In this document: in pieces, positions 1 to 7,970 of the stretch | Numbering within the stretch: the first letter of the stretch is position 1 | Layout: every line of letters starts with the position of its first letter | Assembly (NCBI GenBank): GCA_002320815.1 | Contig: DCLA01000116.1 | Location: 1-32,192, forward strand | Direction: 5' to 3' | From: Myxococcales bacterium UBA1660 | GTDB lineage: Bacteria > Myxococcota_A > Polyangia > Polyangiales > Houyiibacteriaceae | DNA length: 32,192 nt | Program-made: the position numbers and the translations under genes | Notes under the pieces: model-generated | Databases searched by the model: none | The model's input: only the letters and a program-made list of their open reading frames with translations | Told to the model about the DNA's origin: nothing

Positions 1-11
1 TGCGTCCCCAT
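1..11. repeat. Possible end of a second copy of the palindromic element
   Basis: The first 11 bases (TGCGTCCCCAT) are identical to the outer end of the right arm of the palindromic element at 20765-20863 (matching 20853-20863). This suggests the window begins inside the terminus of another copy whose body lies to the left. Eleven bases is short, so chance cannot be excluded. Confidence 0.35.
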
Positions 12-75
12 GGCAAGTCGGGGGTGGGATGTTTCGTGTGCGAAATATGTTGCCGGGGGTGGGAGAGGGCTGTTA

Positions 76-93
76 GGTGAATGGTGATTCACC
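76..93. promoter_or_regulatory. 18-bp inverted repeat upstream of acyl-CoA dehydrogenase, possible operator
   Basis: GGTGAATGGTGATTCACC consists of perfect 7-bp arms (76-82 and 87-93) around GGTG. It sits 37 bases before the acyl-CoA dehydrogenase start, where a TetR- or GntR-type fatty-acid regulator could bind. A weaker hairpin (TTTCG-TGTG-CGAAA) lies at 32-45. No convincing -35/-10 pair could be assigned. The repeat is seen directly; the operator role is inferred. Confidence 0.4.
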
Positions 94-130
94 ACGGGCG
101 GTTCGCTGGGCCGCCGGAGAGGGAGGACCC

Positions 131-1300
131 ATGAGCAGCCCGTACCAGGAGGAGCACGACCTCTTCCGCAAGACCGTCCGCGACTTCGCCGAGAAGGAGC
201 TCGCGCCCCACGTCGACGAGTGGGAGAAGGACGAGCTCTTCCCGAATTGGGTGTTCGAGCGTGCGGGCGAGCTGGGGATCTTCGGTGCCCACTATCCCGA
301 GGCCGTCGGCGGCGCGGGCGGCGACTACTGGATGAGCATCGTGAAGGCCGAGGAGCTCACCCGCTGCGGCGCGGCGGGACTCACGATGGGCCTCCTGGTG
401 CAGTCGGACATGGCCACGCCGGTCATCAACGACATCGGCACCGACGAGCAGAAGGCGGAGTTCCTGAAGCCGGCGCTCGAGGGCGACAAGATCGCCGCCC
501 TCGGCGTGAGCGAGCCGGGCGCCGGGTCCGACGTGGCCGGGCTGCGTACGACGGCGCGCCTCGTCGGCGACGAGTACGTCATCAACGGCTCGAAGACCTA
601 CATCACCAACGGGACCCGGGCGGACTTCGTCACGCTGATGGTGAAGACCGACCCCGAGGCCGGGCACAACGGGATCTCGATCATCCTCTGTCCCACGGAT
701 CTGCCGGGCTTCAGCGTCTCCCGGAAGCTGGAGAAGGCCGGCAACTGGTGCAGCGACACCGCCGAGCTCTTCTTCGACGACGTGAAGGTCCCCAAGCGCT
801 ACCTGCTCGGCAAGCCCGGCATGGGCTTCGTGTACCTGATGCAGAACTTCCAGTCGGAGCGCTTGGTCGGTGCCGCCTCGGGGCTCGCGGCGTCGCGCCG
901 GGCCCTCGACCGTTCGGTGGCCTGGGGCCGGGATCGGGTCGCCTTCGGCAAGCCGCTGATCAAGCGCGAGTACTGGCAGCAGAAGTTCGCCGACCTCTAC
1001 ACCAAGCAGGAGGCCGCCGAGGCGCTGACCTACAAGGCCGTCGGTGCGTACAACGAAGAGAAGTACGTGAAGAAGGGCATGCTCTCGATGGAGACCACCA
1101 AGCTGGTCTCGATGAGCAAGGCCTACGTCGGCGACGTCACCGGCGAGATCATGGACGAGTGCGTCCAGTTCCACGGCGGCATGGGCTACCTCGAAGAGCT
1201 CTGGGTCGCCCGCGCCTGGCGCGACGCCCGCCTGCTCCGCATCGGCGGCGGCGCCACCGAGGTCATGCGCTACGCCATCGCCAAGATCATCGGGCTCTGA
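131..1300 (+). CDS. Acyl-CoA dehydrogenase, IVD/LCAD-type
   Basis: FAD-dependent acyl-CoA dehydrogenase of 389 residues, the family's usual length. It introduces the alpha-beta double bond in an acyl-CoA and passes electrons to electron-transfer flavoprotein. Visible motifs are the flavin/substrate segment GVSEPGAGSD, the ITNG loop, FGKPLIKREYWQ and the C-terminal FHGGMGYLEE helix with RDARLLRIGGGATE. The usual short/medium-chain catalytic Glu before the C-terminal GT motif is absent (Gly there). Glu243 in SERLVGAA matches the alternative catalytic position known from isovaleryl- and long-chain acyl-CoA dehydrogenases, so one of those substrate classes is favoured. The ATG at 131 is chosen because GGAGAGGGAGGA lies just upstream; an earlier in-frame ATG at 77 would add an unrelated 18-residue leader. 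A thiolase follows after 40 bases, so the two are probably co-transcribed for beta-oxidation or leucine-type catabolism. Confidence 0.93.
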   Translation: MSSPYQEEHDLFRKTVRDFAEKELAPHVDEWEKDELFPNWVFERAGELGIFGAHYPEAVGGAGGDYWMSIVKAEELTRCGAAGLTMGLLVQSDMATPVINDIGTDEQKAEFLKPALEGDKIAALGVSEPGAGSDVAGLRTTARLVGDEYVINGSKTYITNGTRADFVTLMVKTDPEAGHNGISIILCPTDLPGFSVSRKLEKAGNWCSDTAELFFDDVKVPKRYLLGKPGMGFVYLMQNFQSERLVGAASGLAASRRALDRSVAWGRDRVAFGKPLIKREYWQQKFADLYTKQEAAEALTYKAVGAYNEEKYVKKGMLSMETTKLVSMSKAYVGDVTGEIMDECVQFHGGMGYLEELWVARAWRDARLLRIGGGATEVMRYAIAKIIGL

Positions 1301-1340
1301 GGCCGCGCGACCAACGCATCACGAGAAGGACGAAGAAGAC

Positions 1341-2576
1341 ATGGGCACCGCATACATCATCGACGCGTCGCGTACCCCGCGGGGGCGCGGCAAGAAGGAC
1401 AAGGGCGCGCTGAGTGGGATCCACCCGCAGGAGATCCTGGCGCAGACCCTGAACGACCTCGCCGCCAAGGCGAAGATCGACAAGGCGGACGTGGACGACG
1501 TGATCGTCGGCTGCGTGACCCAGGCGGGCGAGCAGGGCGCGTCGGTGGCGCGCAACGCGGTGCTCGCCGCGGACTGGCCGGAGGAGGTCACCGGGGTGAC
1601 CCTGAACCGCTTCTGCGGGTCCGGGCTCCAGTCGGTGAACTTCGCCGCGATGGGCGTGATGAGCGGCCAGCAGGAGCTGGTGGTCGGCGGCGGCGTCGAG
1701 TCGATGTCCCGGGTGCCGATGGGCTCGGACAACGCCGGCATCGACGGCAACAACCTCGTGCTCCGCGAGAAGCTGATCCAGGTGCCCCAGGGCATCAGCG
1801 CGGATCTGATCGCGACCATGGAGGGCTTCACCCGCGCCGACGTGGACGCCTTCGCCCTCGAGTCGCAGAAGAAGGCCGCCGAGGCCATCGAGAAGGGCTA
1901 CTTCGACGGGGCGATGTTCGCGGTGAAGGACCCGAAGACCGGCGAGGTGGTGCTCACCAAGGACGAGCACCCGCGGCCGGAGACGACGCTGGAGAGCCTC
2001 GGCGGGCTGAACCCGGCGTTCGAGCGCATGGGCGGCATGCAGATGGGGCCCAACGGCGAGACCATCGACGAGCTGGCGCTGAAGCGCTACCCGGATGTGA
2101 AGGCCATCCAGCACGTGCACACCGCGGGCAACTCCAGCGGCATCGTGGACGGCGCGGCGGCCGTGCTCCTCGCGTCGGAGAAGTACGTGAAGGAGAAGGG
2201 CGCCAAGGCGCGCGCCAAGATCCGCGCGGTGGCGACCATCGGCGCCGAGCCGGTGATCATGCTGACCGCGCCGACGCCGGCGTCCCAGAAGGCGCTGAAG
2301 ATGGCGGGGATGACCGCCGCGGACATCGACCTCTGGGAGATCAACGAGGCCTTCGCCACGGTGCCCCTGCAGACCATTCGCAACCTGGACATCGACCCCG
2401 CCAAGGTGAACGTGAACGGCGGCGCCATCGCCCTCGGGCACCCGCTCGGGGCCACCGGCGCCATCCTGCTGCAGACCGCCGTCGACGAGCTCGAGCGGCG
2501 CGACCTGAACACCGCGCTGATCACGCTCTGCATCGGCGGCGGGATGGGCATCGCGACCATCATCGAGCGCGTCTGA
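1341..2576 (+). CDS. Acetyl-CoA acyltransferase (thiolase)
   Basis: Thiolase of 411 residues that cleaves 3-ketoacyl-CoA with CoA (or condenses two acyl-CoAs). The N-terminal segment IIDASRTPRGRGKKDKGAL is typical of the family. The nucleophile is Cys92 in NRFCGSGLQS. The NEAFA motif follows, then His367 in GGAIALGHPLGATG and Cys397 in LCIGGGMG complete the active site. It lies 40 bases after the acyl-CoA dehydrogenase on the same strand, with purine-rich AGAAGGACGAAGAAG before the ATG, so the two genes form a degradative pair. Length and motifs fit a degradative FadA/type I thiolase or a biosynthetic type II enzyme; sequence alone does not decide. No start ambiguity is evident. Confidence 0.94.
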   Translation: MGTAYIIDASRTPRGRGKKDKGALSGIHPQEILAQTLNDLAAKAKIDKADVDDVIVGCVTQAGEQGASVARNAVLAADWPEEVTGVTLNRFCGSGLQSVNFAAMGVMSGQQELVVGGGVESMSRVPMGSDNAGIDGNNLVLREKLIQVPQGISADLIATMEGFTRADVDAFALESQKKAAEAIEKGYFDGAMFAVKDPKTGEVVLTKDEHPRPETTLESLGGLNPAFERMGGMQMGPNGETIDELALKRYPDVKAIQHVHTAGNSSGIVDGAAAVLLASEKYVKEKGAKARAKIRAVATIGAEPVIMLTAPTPASQKALKMAGMTAADIDLWEINEAFATVPLQTIRNLDIDPAKVNVNGGAIALGHPLGATGAILLQTAVDELERRDLNTALITLCIGGGMGIATIIERV

Positions 2577-2607
2577 GTCCGCCCGAGCGCGGACCGTAGC
2601 TCCGACG

Positions 2608-2635
2608 ACGCCCCGCGGGTCCGCCCGCGGGGCGT
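2608..2635. terminator. GC-rich hairpin after thiolase
   Basis: Perfect 12-bp stem (2608-2619 with 2624-2635) closed by a TCCG tetraloop, 31 bases after the thiolase stop. There is no strong T-run downstream, only TTCGCGTCT, so it may be an intrinsic terminator of the weak high-GC type or an mRNA-stabilising 3' hairpin. Confidence 0.65.
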
Positions 2636-2706
2636 TCGCGTCTGGGTCGCGGCAGGGGGCGTGGGGTGTTGCGGCGAGCGGGGCGGGGGCTACACGTACG
2701 GAGACC

Positions 2707-3579
2707 ATGGGGGACCCACCGAACACTCGATGTGCGCGCTGCGGCGAGGTGGTGCTGACCCTGAGCACCGCGGCCGACCTCGTGCGCTGCGTGGGCTGCG
2801 ACGAGTACATCGCGCCCGACGGTCGTCGGCTCTCGGGGAGGGAGGGGCGCAAAGCGCTGGCGCTCGCGAAGCTCGGCGAGCTCCCGGCCACGGTGGAGGC
2901 GATGGACGGGGCGCTGCGACCGGAGCCCTCGGAGTCCGCGGTCGAGCGCGCCGCGCTCCTGGGCGAGCTCTGCCGCGCGCACCGGGAGCGAGTGGGCATC
3001 CCCGAGGGCCCGCCGATGCCGGGGGTGGAGCTCGAGCGGGTCGAGGCCCAGGGGGGCTATCGCGACGCCGCGACGCCGGCGCGGGTCGAGGTGCGCTTCG
3101 CGGCGGACGCGAAGTCGAAACCGCCGGCACTCGCCGTCAGGCGGCGCGTGGGCTGGGTCCTGGTCGGGGCCGGGGTGGTGGTTCTCTTCGCCGGGGGGAT
3201 GCGGTCGGGGTCGTTGTGCGGGGTCGCGGCCCTGTTCCTCGCGGTCGCGGTCCTGCTGCTGCCGACGAAGCGCGCTCGGCCCATCGCCGCGCTGACCCGC
3301 GTCGACGGGAGCGGCGACATCCTGGTGGCCCATGTCCGCGGCGGGGAGCGCGCCGTTCCGGCTCATCAGGTGGGGTTGCGGATTCGCGAGGTGACCGTCC
3401 AGGGCGACCGACCGAGTTGGGCCCTCTGGCTGAGGGTCGGCGCGGAGACGTACCGGCTCACGGCGAAGCATGGGGTCGAGGAAGAGGTCCTCCGGACCCA
3501 GCTGATCCTGGAGGACGCTCTGGGCCTCGAGACCTCCCAGCGGCTGGCGCCCGCACTGGCCGAGCGCCTCGGGTCCTGA
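2707..3579 (+). CDS. Hypothetical protein with N-terminal zinc ribbon and two membrane segments
   Basis: A 290-residue protein I do not recognise. The N-terminus carries CX2C-X15-CX2C (Cys9, Cys12, Cys28, Cys31), a probable structural zinc ribbon. Residues about 32-135 are charged and helical. Two hydrophobic stretches follow at about 147-190 (WVLVGAGVVVLFAG and VAALFLAVAVLLL), forming a membrane hairpin. The remaining ~95 residues look like a beta-rich soluble domain. It starts 72 bases after the thiolase terminator and ends 44 bases before the phosphotransacylase, in the same orientation. The zinc-ribbon-plus-TM layout is seen directly; a role in sensing or membrane assembly would be a guess. 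Confidence 0.72.
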   Translation: MGDPPNTRCARCGEVVLTLSTAADLVRCVGCDEYIAPDGRRLSGREGRKALALAKLGELPATVEAMDGALRPEPSESAVERAALLGELCRAHRERVGIPEGPPMPGVELERVEAQGGYRDAATPARVEVRFAADAKSKPPALAVRRRVGWVLVGAGVVVLFAGGMRSGSLCGVAALFLAVAVLLLPTKRARPIAALTRVDGSGDILVAHVRGGERAVPAHQVGLRIREVTVQGDRPSWALWLRVGAETYRLTAKHGVEEEVLRTQLILEDALGLETSQRLAPALAERLGS

Positions 3580-3623
3580 GGCCGAGGGGTGGACGTCGGG
3601 GGGTGGGGGCCGATAGAGGAGGC

Positions 3624-4568
3624 ATGACCGAGTCCGAGCGTCGCTTCTCCATCGCCCAATCCGCCCTCGATGCCGCCGCGGAGCTGCCCCTGATGCGGAC
3701 GGCGGTGGTGCACCCGGTGAACCGGGAGAGTCTGGATGCGGCGATCGAGGCGGCGGAGGCCAATCTGATCCAGCCGGTGCTGGTGGGGCCGCGGGCGCGG
3801 ATCGAGGCCGCGGCCAAGGAGGCGGGGGAGGACTTGGCGCGCTTCGAGGTGGTGGACACGGAGCACAGCCACGAGGCGGCGGAGGTGGCCGCGGCGATGG
3901 CGGCGGCCGGGGAGGTCGCGGCGCTGATGAAGGGGAGCCTGCACACCTCGGAGCTCCTCGAGGCGGTGCTCGGGGAGAAGCGGCTGCGCACCGAGCGGCG
4001 CATGTCGCACGCCTACGTCCTGGAGCTGGACGCTTACCCCAAGCCGCTCATCGTGACCGACAGCGGGATGAACGTGGCGCCGGACCTCGCGACCAAGGCG
4101 GACATCGCCCAGAACGCGGCGGACCTCTTCGCGCTCCTGTCCGGCGGGGTGCGGCCCGCGAAGATCGCGGTGCTCGCGGCGGTGGAGACGGTGAAGCCGG
4201 AGATGCCGGTGACGATCGACGCGGCGGCGCTCTGCAAGATGGCCGACCGGGGTCAGCTCCAGGGCTGTTTGGTCGATGGGCCCCTGGCCTTCGACAACGC
4301 GATCAGCCGGGAGGCGGCGCGCATCAAGGGGATCGTCAGCGAGGTCGCCGGGGACCCGGACATCCTTCTGGTGCCGGACGTGGAAGCGGGGAACATGTTG
4401 GCCAAGCAGATGACCTTCCTGAGCGGCGCGGAGGCGGCGGCCACGGTGCTCGGCGCGCGCTGCCCGATCATCTTGCCCAGCCGCTCGGACACCCTGCGGA
4501 CGCGCCTGCTCTCGTGCGCGCTGGCGGTGAACGTGGCCGCTGCGCGCGGGCGGCTGGCGGCGTCCTGA
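3624..4568 (+). CDS. Phosphate acetyl/butyryltransferase
   Basis: A 314-residue phosphotransacylase that exchanges the CoA of acetyl- or butyryl-CoA for phosphate, giving an acyl phosphate. Family segments seen are MKGSLHTSELLEAVL, the SHAYVLELDAYPKPLIVTDSGMN region, GPLAFDNAIS, and DVEAGNMLAKQMTFL near the C-terminus. The length matches phosphate butyryltransferases and the catalytic domain of Pta. The ATG at 3624 follows AGGAGG with only one base of spacing, which is tight; the reading frame extends much further upstream but that part is out-of-frame shadow of the previous gene. No acetate/butyrate kinase gene is adjacent, so the pathway partner must lie elsewhere. Confidence 0.88.
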   Translation: MTESERRFSIAQSALDAAAELPLMRTAVVHPVNRESLDAAIEAAEANLIQPVLVGPRARIEAAAKEAGEDLARFEVVDTEHSHEAAEVAAAMAAAGEVAALMKGSLHTSELLEAVLGEKRLRTERRMSHAYVLELDAYPKPLIVTDSGMNVAPDLATKADIAQNAADLFALLSGGVRPAKIAVLAAVETVKPEMPVTIDAAALCKMADRGQLQGCLVDGPLAFDNAISREAARIKGIVSEVAGDPDILLVPDVEAGNMLAKQMTFLSGAEAAATVLGARCPIILPSRSDTLRTRLLSCALAVNVAAARGRLAAS

Positions 4569-4586
4569 GCGGAGGCGATCGATCGC

Positions 4587-5339
4587 TCACGCGGGCGTGA
4601 AGGGGAAGGGAAGCGCGGCGAGTTCGGTGGGGTCCAAGGGTCCACCGACGACGACCCGAGCGTGGCGCCAGGAGCCGTGGGAGGCCATCTCCGTCAGGAG
4701 CGCGGCGACGGCGTCGGCGTCGGGGCGGCTGCCCAGGTTGGGCACGGTGACCAGGGAGGTGGCGCCGAGGACGACCACGACGACCCGGGCGTCGCCGCCG
4801 CGGTAGTCGGCGGCGGCGGCGGTGTGCGGGAGGGCCGCCTCCAGGCGGTCCAGGGGCTGGGCGATGCGGTCCGGGGCGCGGTCCTCGGGGACCGGTTCGT
4901 CGTCCAGGCAGCCGACCTGGGACCAGGCGGCGCGCTGGTCGAGGAGCGCGCGGGTGACCTCGGCGACGCAGCCGTCGCCGGGCAGGGCGGACCACCGCTC
5001 CCGTCGGGTCAGGAGGCTCTCGCCCAGGGGTAGCCGCACGGCGACGCCGACGACCACGGTGTCCAGGGCCAGGGTGGGGTCGACGTAGCGGCGTGGGGCC
5101 GGGCGCTCGTCGTCATTGGCGGCGCGCGAACGGAGTCGGTTCCAGACGAAGCCCGCGAGCAGCAGGACGCTCAGGCCGGTGACGCCGAGAATCGTCGAGG
5201 AATTCTCGGCCCAGTAGCCCTCCTCGTGGGTGATGCGCCAGTAGGTGTCCATCGCCAGGAGGGTCAGGAGCAGCGGGAGCACCAGGAACCAGGGGAGTCG
5301 GCCGTGGTGGGAGGGCGGGATCACGCCGCATCGGACCAC
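4587..5339 (-). CDS. Hypothetical membrane protein at the end of the glycosyltransferase operon
   Basis: A 250-residue protein without a family match that I can name. Two hydrophobic segments lie near the N-terminus (about 17-35, PWFLVLPLLLTLLAM, and about 48-68, STILGVTGLSVLLLAGF). They are followed by a ~180-residue soluble domain with the strand-rich segments ALDTVVVGVAVRL and ARVVVVVLGATSLVTV. It is the last gene of the minus-strand operon, 15 bases after the glycosyltransferase-like gene, and ends 18 bases from the convergent phosphotransacylase. The GTG at 5339 is the longest start; an internal GTG a few codons later is equally possible. Codon use resembles its neighbours. Confidence 0.68.
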   Translation of the reverse strand: MVRCGVIPPSHHGRLPWFLVLPLLLTLLAMDTYWRITHEEGYWAENSSTILGVTGLSVLLLAGFVWNRLRSRAANDDERPAPRRYVDPTLALDTVVVGVAVRLPLGESLLTRRERWSALPGDGCVAEVTRALLDQRAAWSQVGCLDDEPVPEDRAPDRIAQPLDRLEAALPHTAAAADYRGGDARVVVVVLGATSLVTVPNLGSRPDADAVAALLTEMASHGSWRHARVVVGGPLDPTELAALPFPFTPA

Positions 5340-5354
5340 GTCGGCGCGCGGGGC

Positions 5355-6386
5355 TCAACGGTGGGCTCGAACGGCGTGCGGTCGAGCGCCGCGGTGGATG
5401 GTGTGGCCCATGGCGTCGGCGAGGGCGTCGTCGATGGCGTCGGCGATGGCGAGGGACGCCGGTGGCATGGCCAGGAGCGGGGCGGGATCGGGCGGCCGGA
5501 GCGCAGCCCAGCGGTCGAGGAGCGCGCGGTCGACGGCGTCGAGGGGCGCGGCGAGGCCGAACCCCGCGGCGCGGAAGAGCTCGCCGTTCATGCGCTGCTC
5601 GCCGTCGCGGCGACCGTAGAGCGCGAGGAGCGGCTTGCCGAGCATCACCGCTTCGGCGGGGAGGTGGTTGCCGGCGGAGGCGATGACCGCGCGGCAGCGG
5701 GACAGGTGGTGGGCGAAGCTCGCCGCCGAGGGCGCGTGGGCCTCGACGCCGGGGGGCACCGGGCCGCGGCCGAAGCAGACGACGCGCTCGCCGCGAGCGA
5801 CCAGCGCGCGCAGCACCGCCTCGCCGTCGTCGTCGCGGAAGTAGGTGAGGACGAAGTCCTCGGTGGGCGCGTCGGGATCGAGGTCGGCGCGGAGATCCGG
5901 GCGCGCGATGGTGGTCCCGGCGGTGCGGGCGCGAACGGGGGCGAAGTGCGGGACCACGCGGCGCGCGGCGGGCCAGCTCGAGCTGCCGGCGTTGAAGCGC
6001 TCGTAGAGTCGAATGGCCGGCGGCACCGGGATCGGGAGCTCGGCGTGGTGGAAGAGCAAGCCGTGGCCCACGGCGACCGAGGGGATCCGCAGCAGGGCCG
6101 CGGCGTGGACGCTGGGCGCGTCGCCGTCGCTGAGGACCACCGCGGGCCGGAGCTCGCGGAGGGCGGCGAGGTCGTGGGCCAGTCGGCGGGCGAAGGCCGC
6201 GGGCATGCCGCGGCCGGGGGCGCAGAGCCCGACGACGGTGAGGGGCAGGTCGGCCAGGAGCTCGGCGGCGCGGCCGGCGGCGAAGAGGTGGACGGTGTGA
6301 CCGCGGGCCTCCAGGGCGGCGACGGCCTCCCGAGCCCGGGAGGCGTGGCCGGCGCCGCGACCGTGGACGAAGCAAGCGACTCTCAT
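5355..6386 (-). CDS. UDP-glycosyltransferase/MurG-like protein
   Basis: A 343-residue GT-B fold protein resembling MGT/MurG-type transferases. The N-terminus MRVACFVHGRGAGHASRA has the first Rossmann strand and a glycine-rich GxGH loop typical of these enzymes. The C-terminal half has FVLTYFRDDDGEAVL and VIASAGNHLPAEAVMLGKPLLALY, the donor-binding segment where many family members have a comparable GG/GN-x-PAEA pattern. The start codon overlaps the stop of the upstream HTTM-like gene as ATGA (6383-6386), so the two are translationally coupled. It probably adds a sugar to a lipid or polymer made by the same operon. Donor and acceptor cannot be read from the sequence. Confidence 0.8.
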   Translation of the reverse strand: MRVACFVHGRGAGHASRAREAVAALEARGHTVHLFAAGRAAELLADLPLTVVGLCAPGRGMPAAFARRLAHDLAALRELRPAVVLSDGDAPSVHAAALLRIPSVAVGHGLLFHHAELPIPVPPAIRLYERFNAGSSSWPAARRVVPHFAPVRARTAGTTIARPDLRADLDPDAPTEDFVLTYFRDDDGEAVLRALVARGERVVCFGRGPVPPGVEAHAPSAASFAHHLSRCRAVIASAGNHLPAEAVMLGKPLLALYGRRDGEQRMNGELFRAAGFGLAAPLDAVDRALLDRWAALRPPDPAPLLAMPPASLAIADAIDDALADAMGHTIHRGARPHAVRAHR

Positions 6387-7963
6387 GGGGTCCTCGGGTA
6401 GCGGACCACGGCCGTGCGGGTGCCGTGGTCGGGGTCGTGGGGGTGCGCTTCCAGGTCCCATGCCCAGCGCTCGGCGCGGAGGGCGACCAGGGTGGGCTCC
6501 CTGCGCGCGAGCTCGCCGTGGACGGTGCCGAGGAAGGCGTCGCACTCGTCGGCGCCCTGCTCGGTGAAGCAGCCGTGGAGGGTGCGGCGGTAGCGGCCGT
6601 CGCGGAGGATGGGGAAGAGCGCTTCGGGGCGGGCGCGGGTGACGCTGCCGTCGACGTGCTCGGCGAGCAGCCGGTGGTGGACCACCGGCCCGGGGGTCTT
6701 GTGCGAGTACATCTGCACCGCGGTGAGCGGGTAGGCCTCGATGCCGAAGGTCCACACCACGGCGAAGACGCTCAGGAGGGCGAAGGTCGCCCGACGCGCG
6801 CGACGGTCGGGGACCAGGCGGGTGCGCGGCAGGGGCCGCCGCCGATCGAGGAACCACCAGCCCACGAAGAGCAGGTCGAGGAGCATGAGGTCGAGGAAGA
6901 GGATGTTCTGCGCGAGCAGGATCCCCAGGTGCATGGCCAGCATCGCCAAGGGGAGGACCAGCGCGAAGGTCCGGTGGACGAAGACCAGGAAGAAGAGGAG
7001 CTCGCCGGCCATCGCTCCGGCGCCCAGGATCTCGAGCACTCCGTCGGGGAGCCGGGCCAGGGCGAGGCCGAGGTCGAAGTCGAACTCCATGGGCTCGAGC
7101 GAGTCCCGGACGAGGAGGGACCGGAGGTGCGCCGCCTCGAACCAGTGGAGGCCGCCGTGGCAGAGCTTGGAGAGCCCCGCCTCCACGTAGAGCGCGGCGA
7201 CGACCGCGGCGCCGGCGAAGCGGAGCCAGCCGAAGCGGGTCCCCTCGCCGCGGCTGGGGCGGAGGGGCGGCTGGGCCCAGGCGTCGACACTCCACCGCGC
7301 GCCGGCGGCGCGGGCGTCGCAGGCGAGCACCGCCAGGACCAGCAGCGGCGCGAGGCCGGTGTGGAAGAACTTGTAGGGGGCGCGGATCAGCCCGCCGAAG
7401 AGGAAGGTCAGGGCGACCGCGGCGGGGAGGGACACCCGGCTCCGGAGGCCCAGGGTGGCGGCCCCGCAGGCGACGAGGACCAGGGCCTGGAAGGCGCCCA
7501 GGGCGAGCTCCGAGGAGAGGAACGCGTCGGCACCGGGGAGGGCGAAGAGGATCGAGAAGAGGGGCGGCGGCGGGCGGAGCATCTCGCGAGGCAGCGCGGC
7601 CAGGCTGGGCAGGTGTTCCCCCGCGACGCCGAGGGTCAGGGCCGCACCGCTGACGATGCGCATGAGCGCCACCGCCTCGCCGGTGGCCGGACGCACCCGG
7701 CTGCGGACGAGGCCGGCGAGGTCGCCGCCGCGGAAGCGCAGGACGACCACGACCACCGCCAGCACCAAAGCGAGCCGCCGCGCCAAGTGGACGGCGAAGG
7801 CCTGGAGCTCGCCCGGGTCGAAGCCGAGCCCGGCGATCCAGCCACCGAGCCCCGGGGCGCCCGGGACCGCGCTCGCGAAGAGCGCCTGGGCGCCGAGGGC
7901 GAGCGCGCCGATGCCCAGCGCGCCGGTGGCACCCACGGTCAGGGCGCGGCCGTGGTCGGTCAC
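6383..7963 (-). CDS. HTTM-like (vitamin K carboxylase-related) multipass membrane protein
   Basis: A 526-residue polytopic protein. Several hydrophobic helices run from about 10 to 380, followed by a soluble ~140-residue C-terminal part (from about VHHRLLAEH to the end). The segment YVEAGLSKLCHGGLHWFEAAHLR matches the conserved Lys-Trp region of HTTM-domain proteins, which are related to vitamin K-dependent gamma-carboxylases, and AILAQNILFLDLMLL is a typical later helix. The start is GTG at 7963, 7 bases after the stop of the upstream glycosyltransferase; its own stop overlaps the next gene. Its role beside three transferases is unknown. HTTM proteins are otherwise poorly characterised, so a carboxylase activity should not be assumed. 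Confidence 0.78.
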   Translation of the reverse strand: MTDHGRALTVGATGALGIGALALGAQALFASAVPGAPGLGGWIAGLGFDPGELQAFAVHLARRLALVLAVVVVVLRFRGGDLAGLVRSRVRPATGEAVALMRIVSGAALTLGVAGEHLPSLAALPREMLRPPPPLFSILFALPGADAFLSSELALGAFQALVLVACGAATLGLRSRVSLPAAVALTFLFGGLIRAPYKFFHTGLAPLLVLAVLACDARAAGARWSVDAWAQPPLRPSRGEGTRFGWLRFAGAAVVAALYVEAGLSKLCHGGLHWFEAAHLRSLLVRDSLEPMEFDFDLGLALARLPDGVLEILGAGAMAGELLFFLVFVHRTFALVLPLAMLAMHLGILLAQNILFLDLMLLDLLFVGWWFLDRRRPLPRTRLVPDRRARRATFALLSVFAVVWTFGIEAYPLTAVQMYSHKTPGPVVHHRLLAEHVDGSVTRARPEALFPILRDGRYRRTLHGCFTEQGADECDAFLGTVHGELARREPTLVALRAERWAWDLEAHPHDPDHGTRTAVVRYPRTP

Positions 7964-7970
7964 CGGGGGC

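Noticed and set aside
2661..3623. Upstream extension of the phosphotransacylase frame
   Set aside because: This part is a Gly/Arg-rich out-of-frame reading of the zinc-ribbon membrane protein gene; the family's N-terminus begins at 3624.
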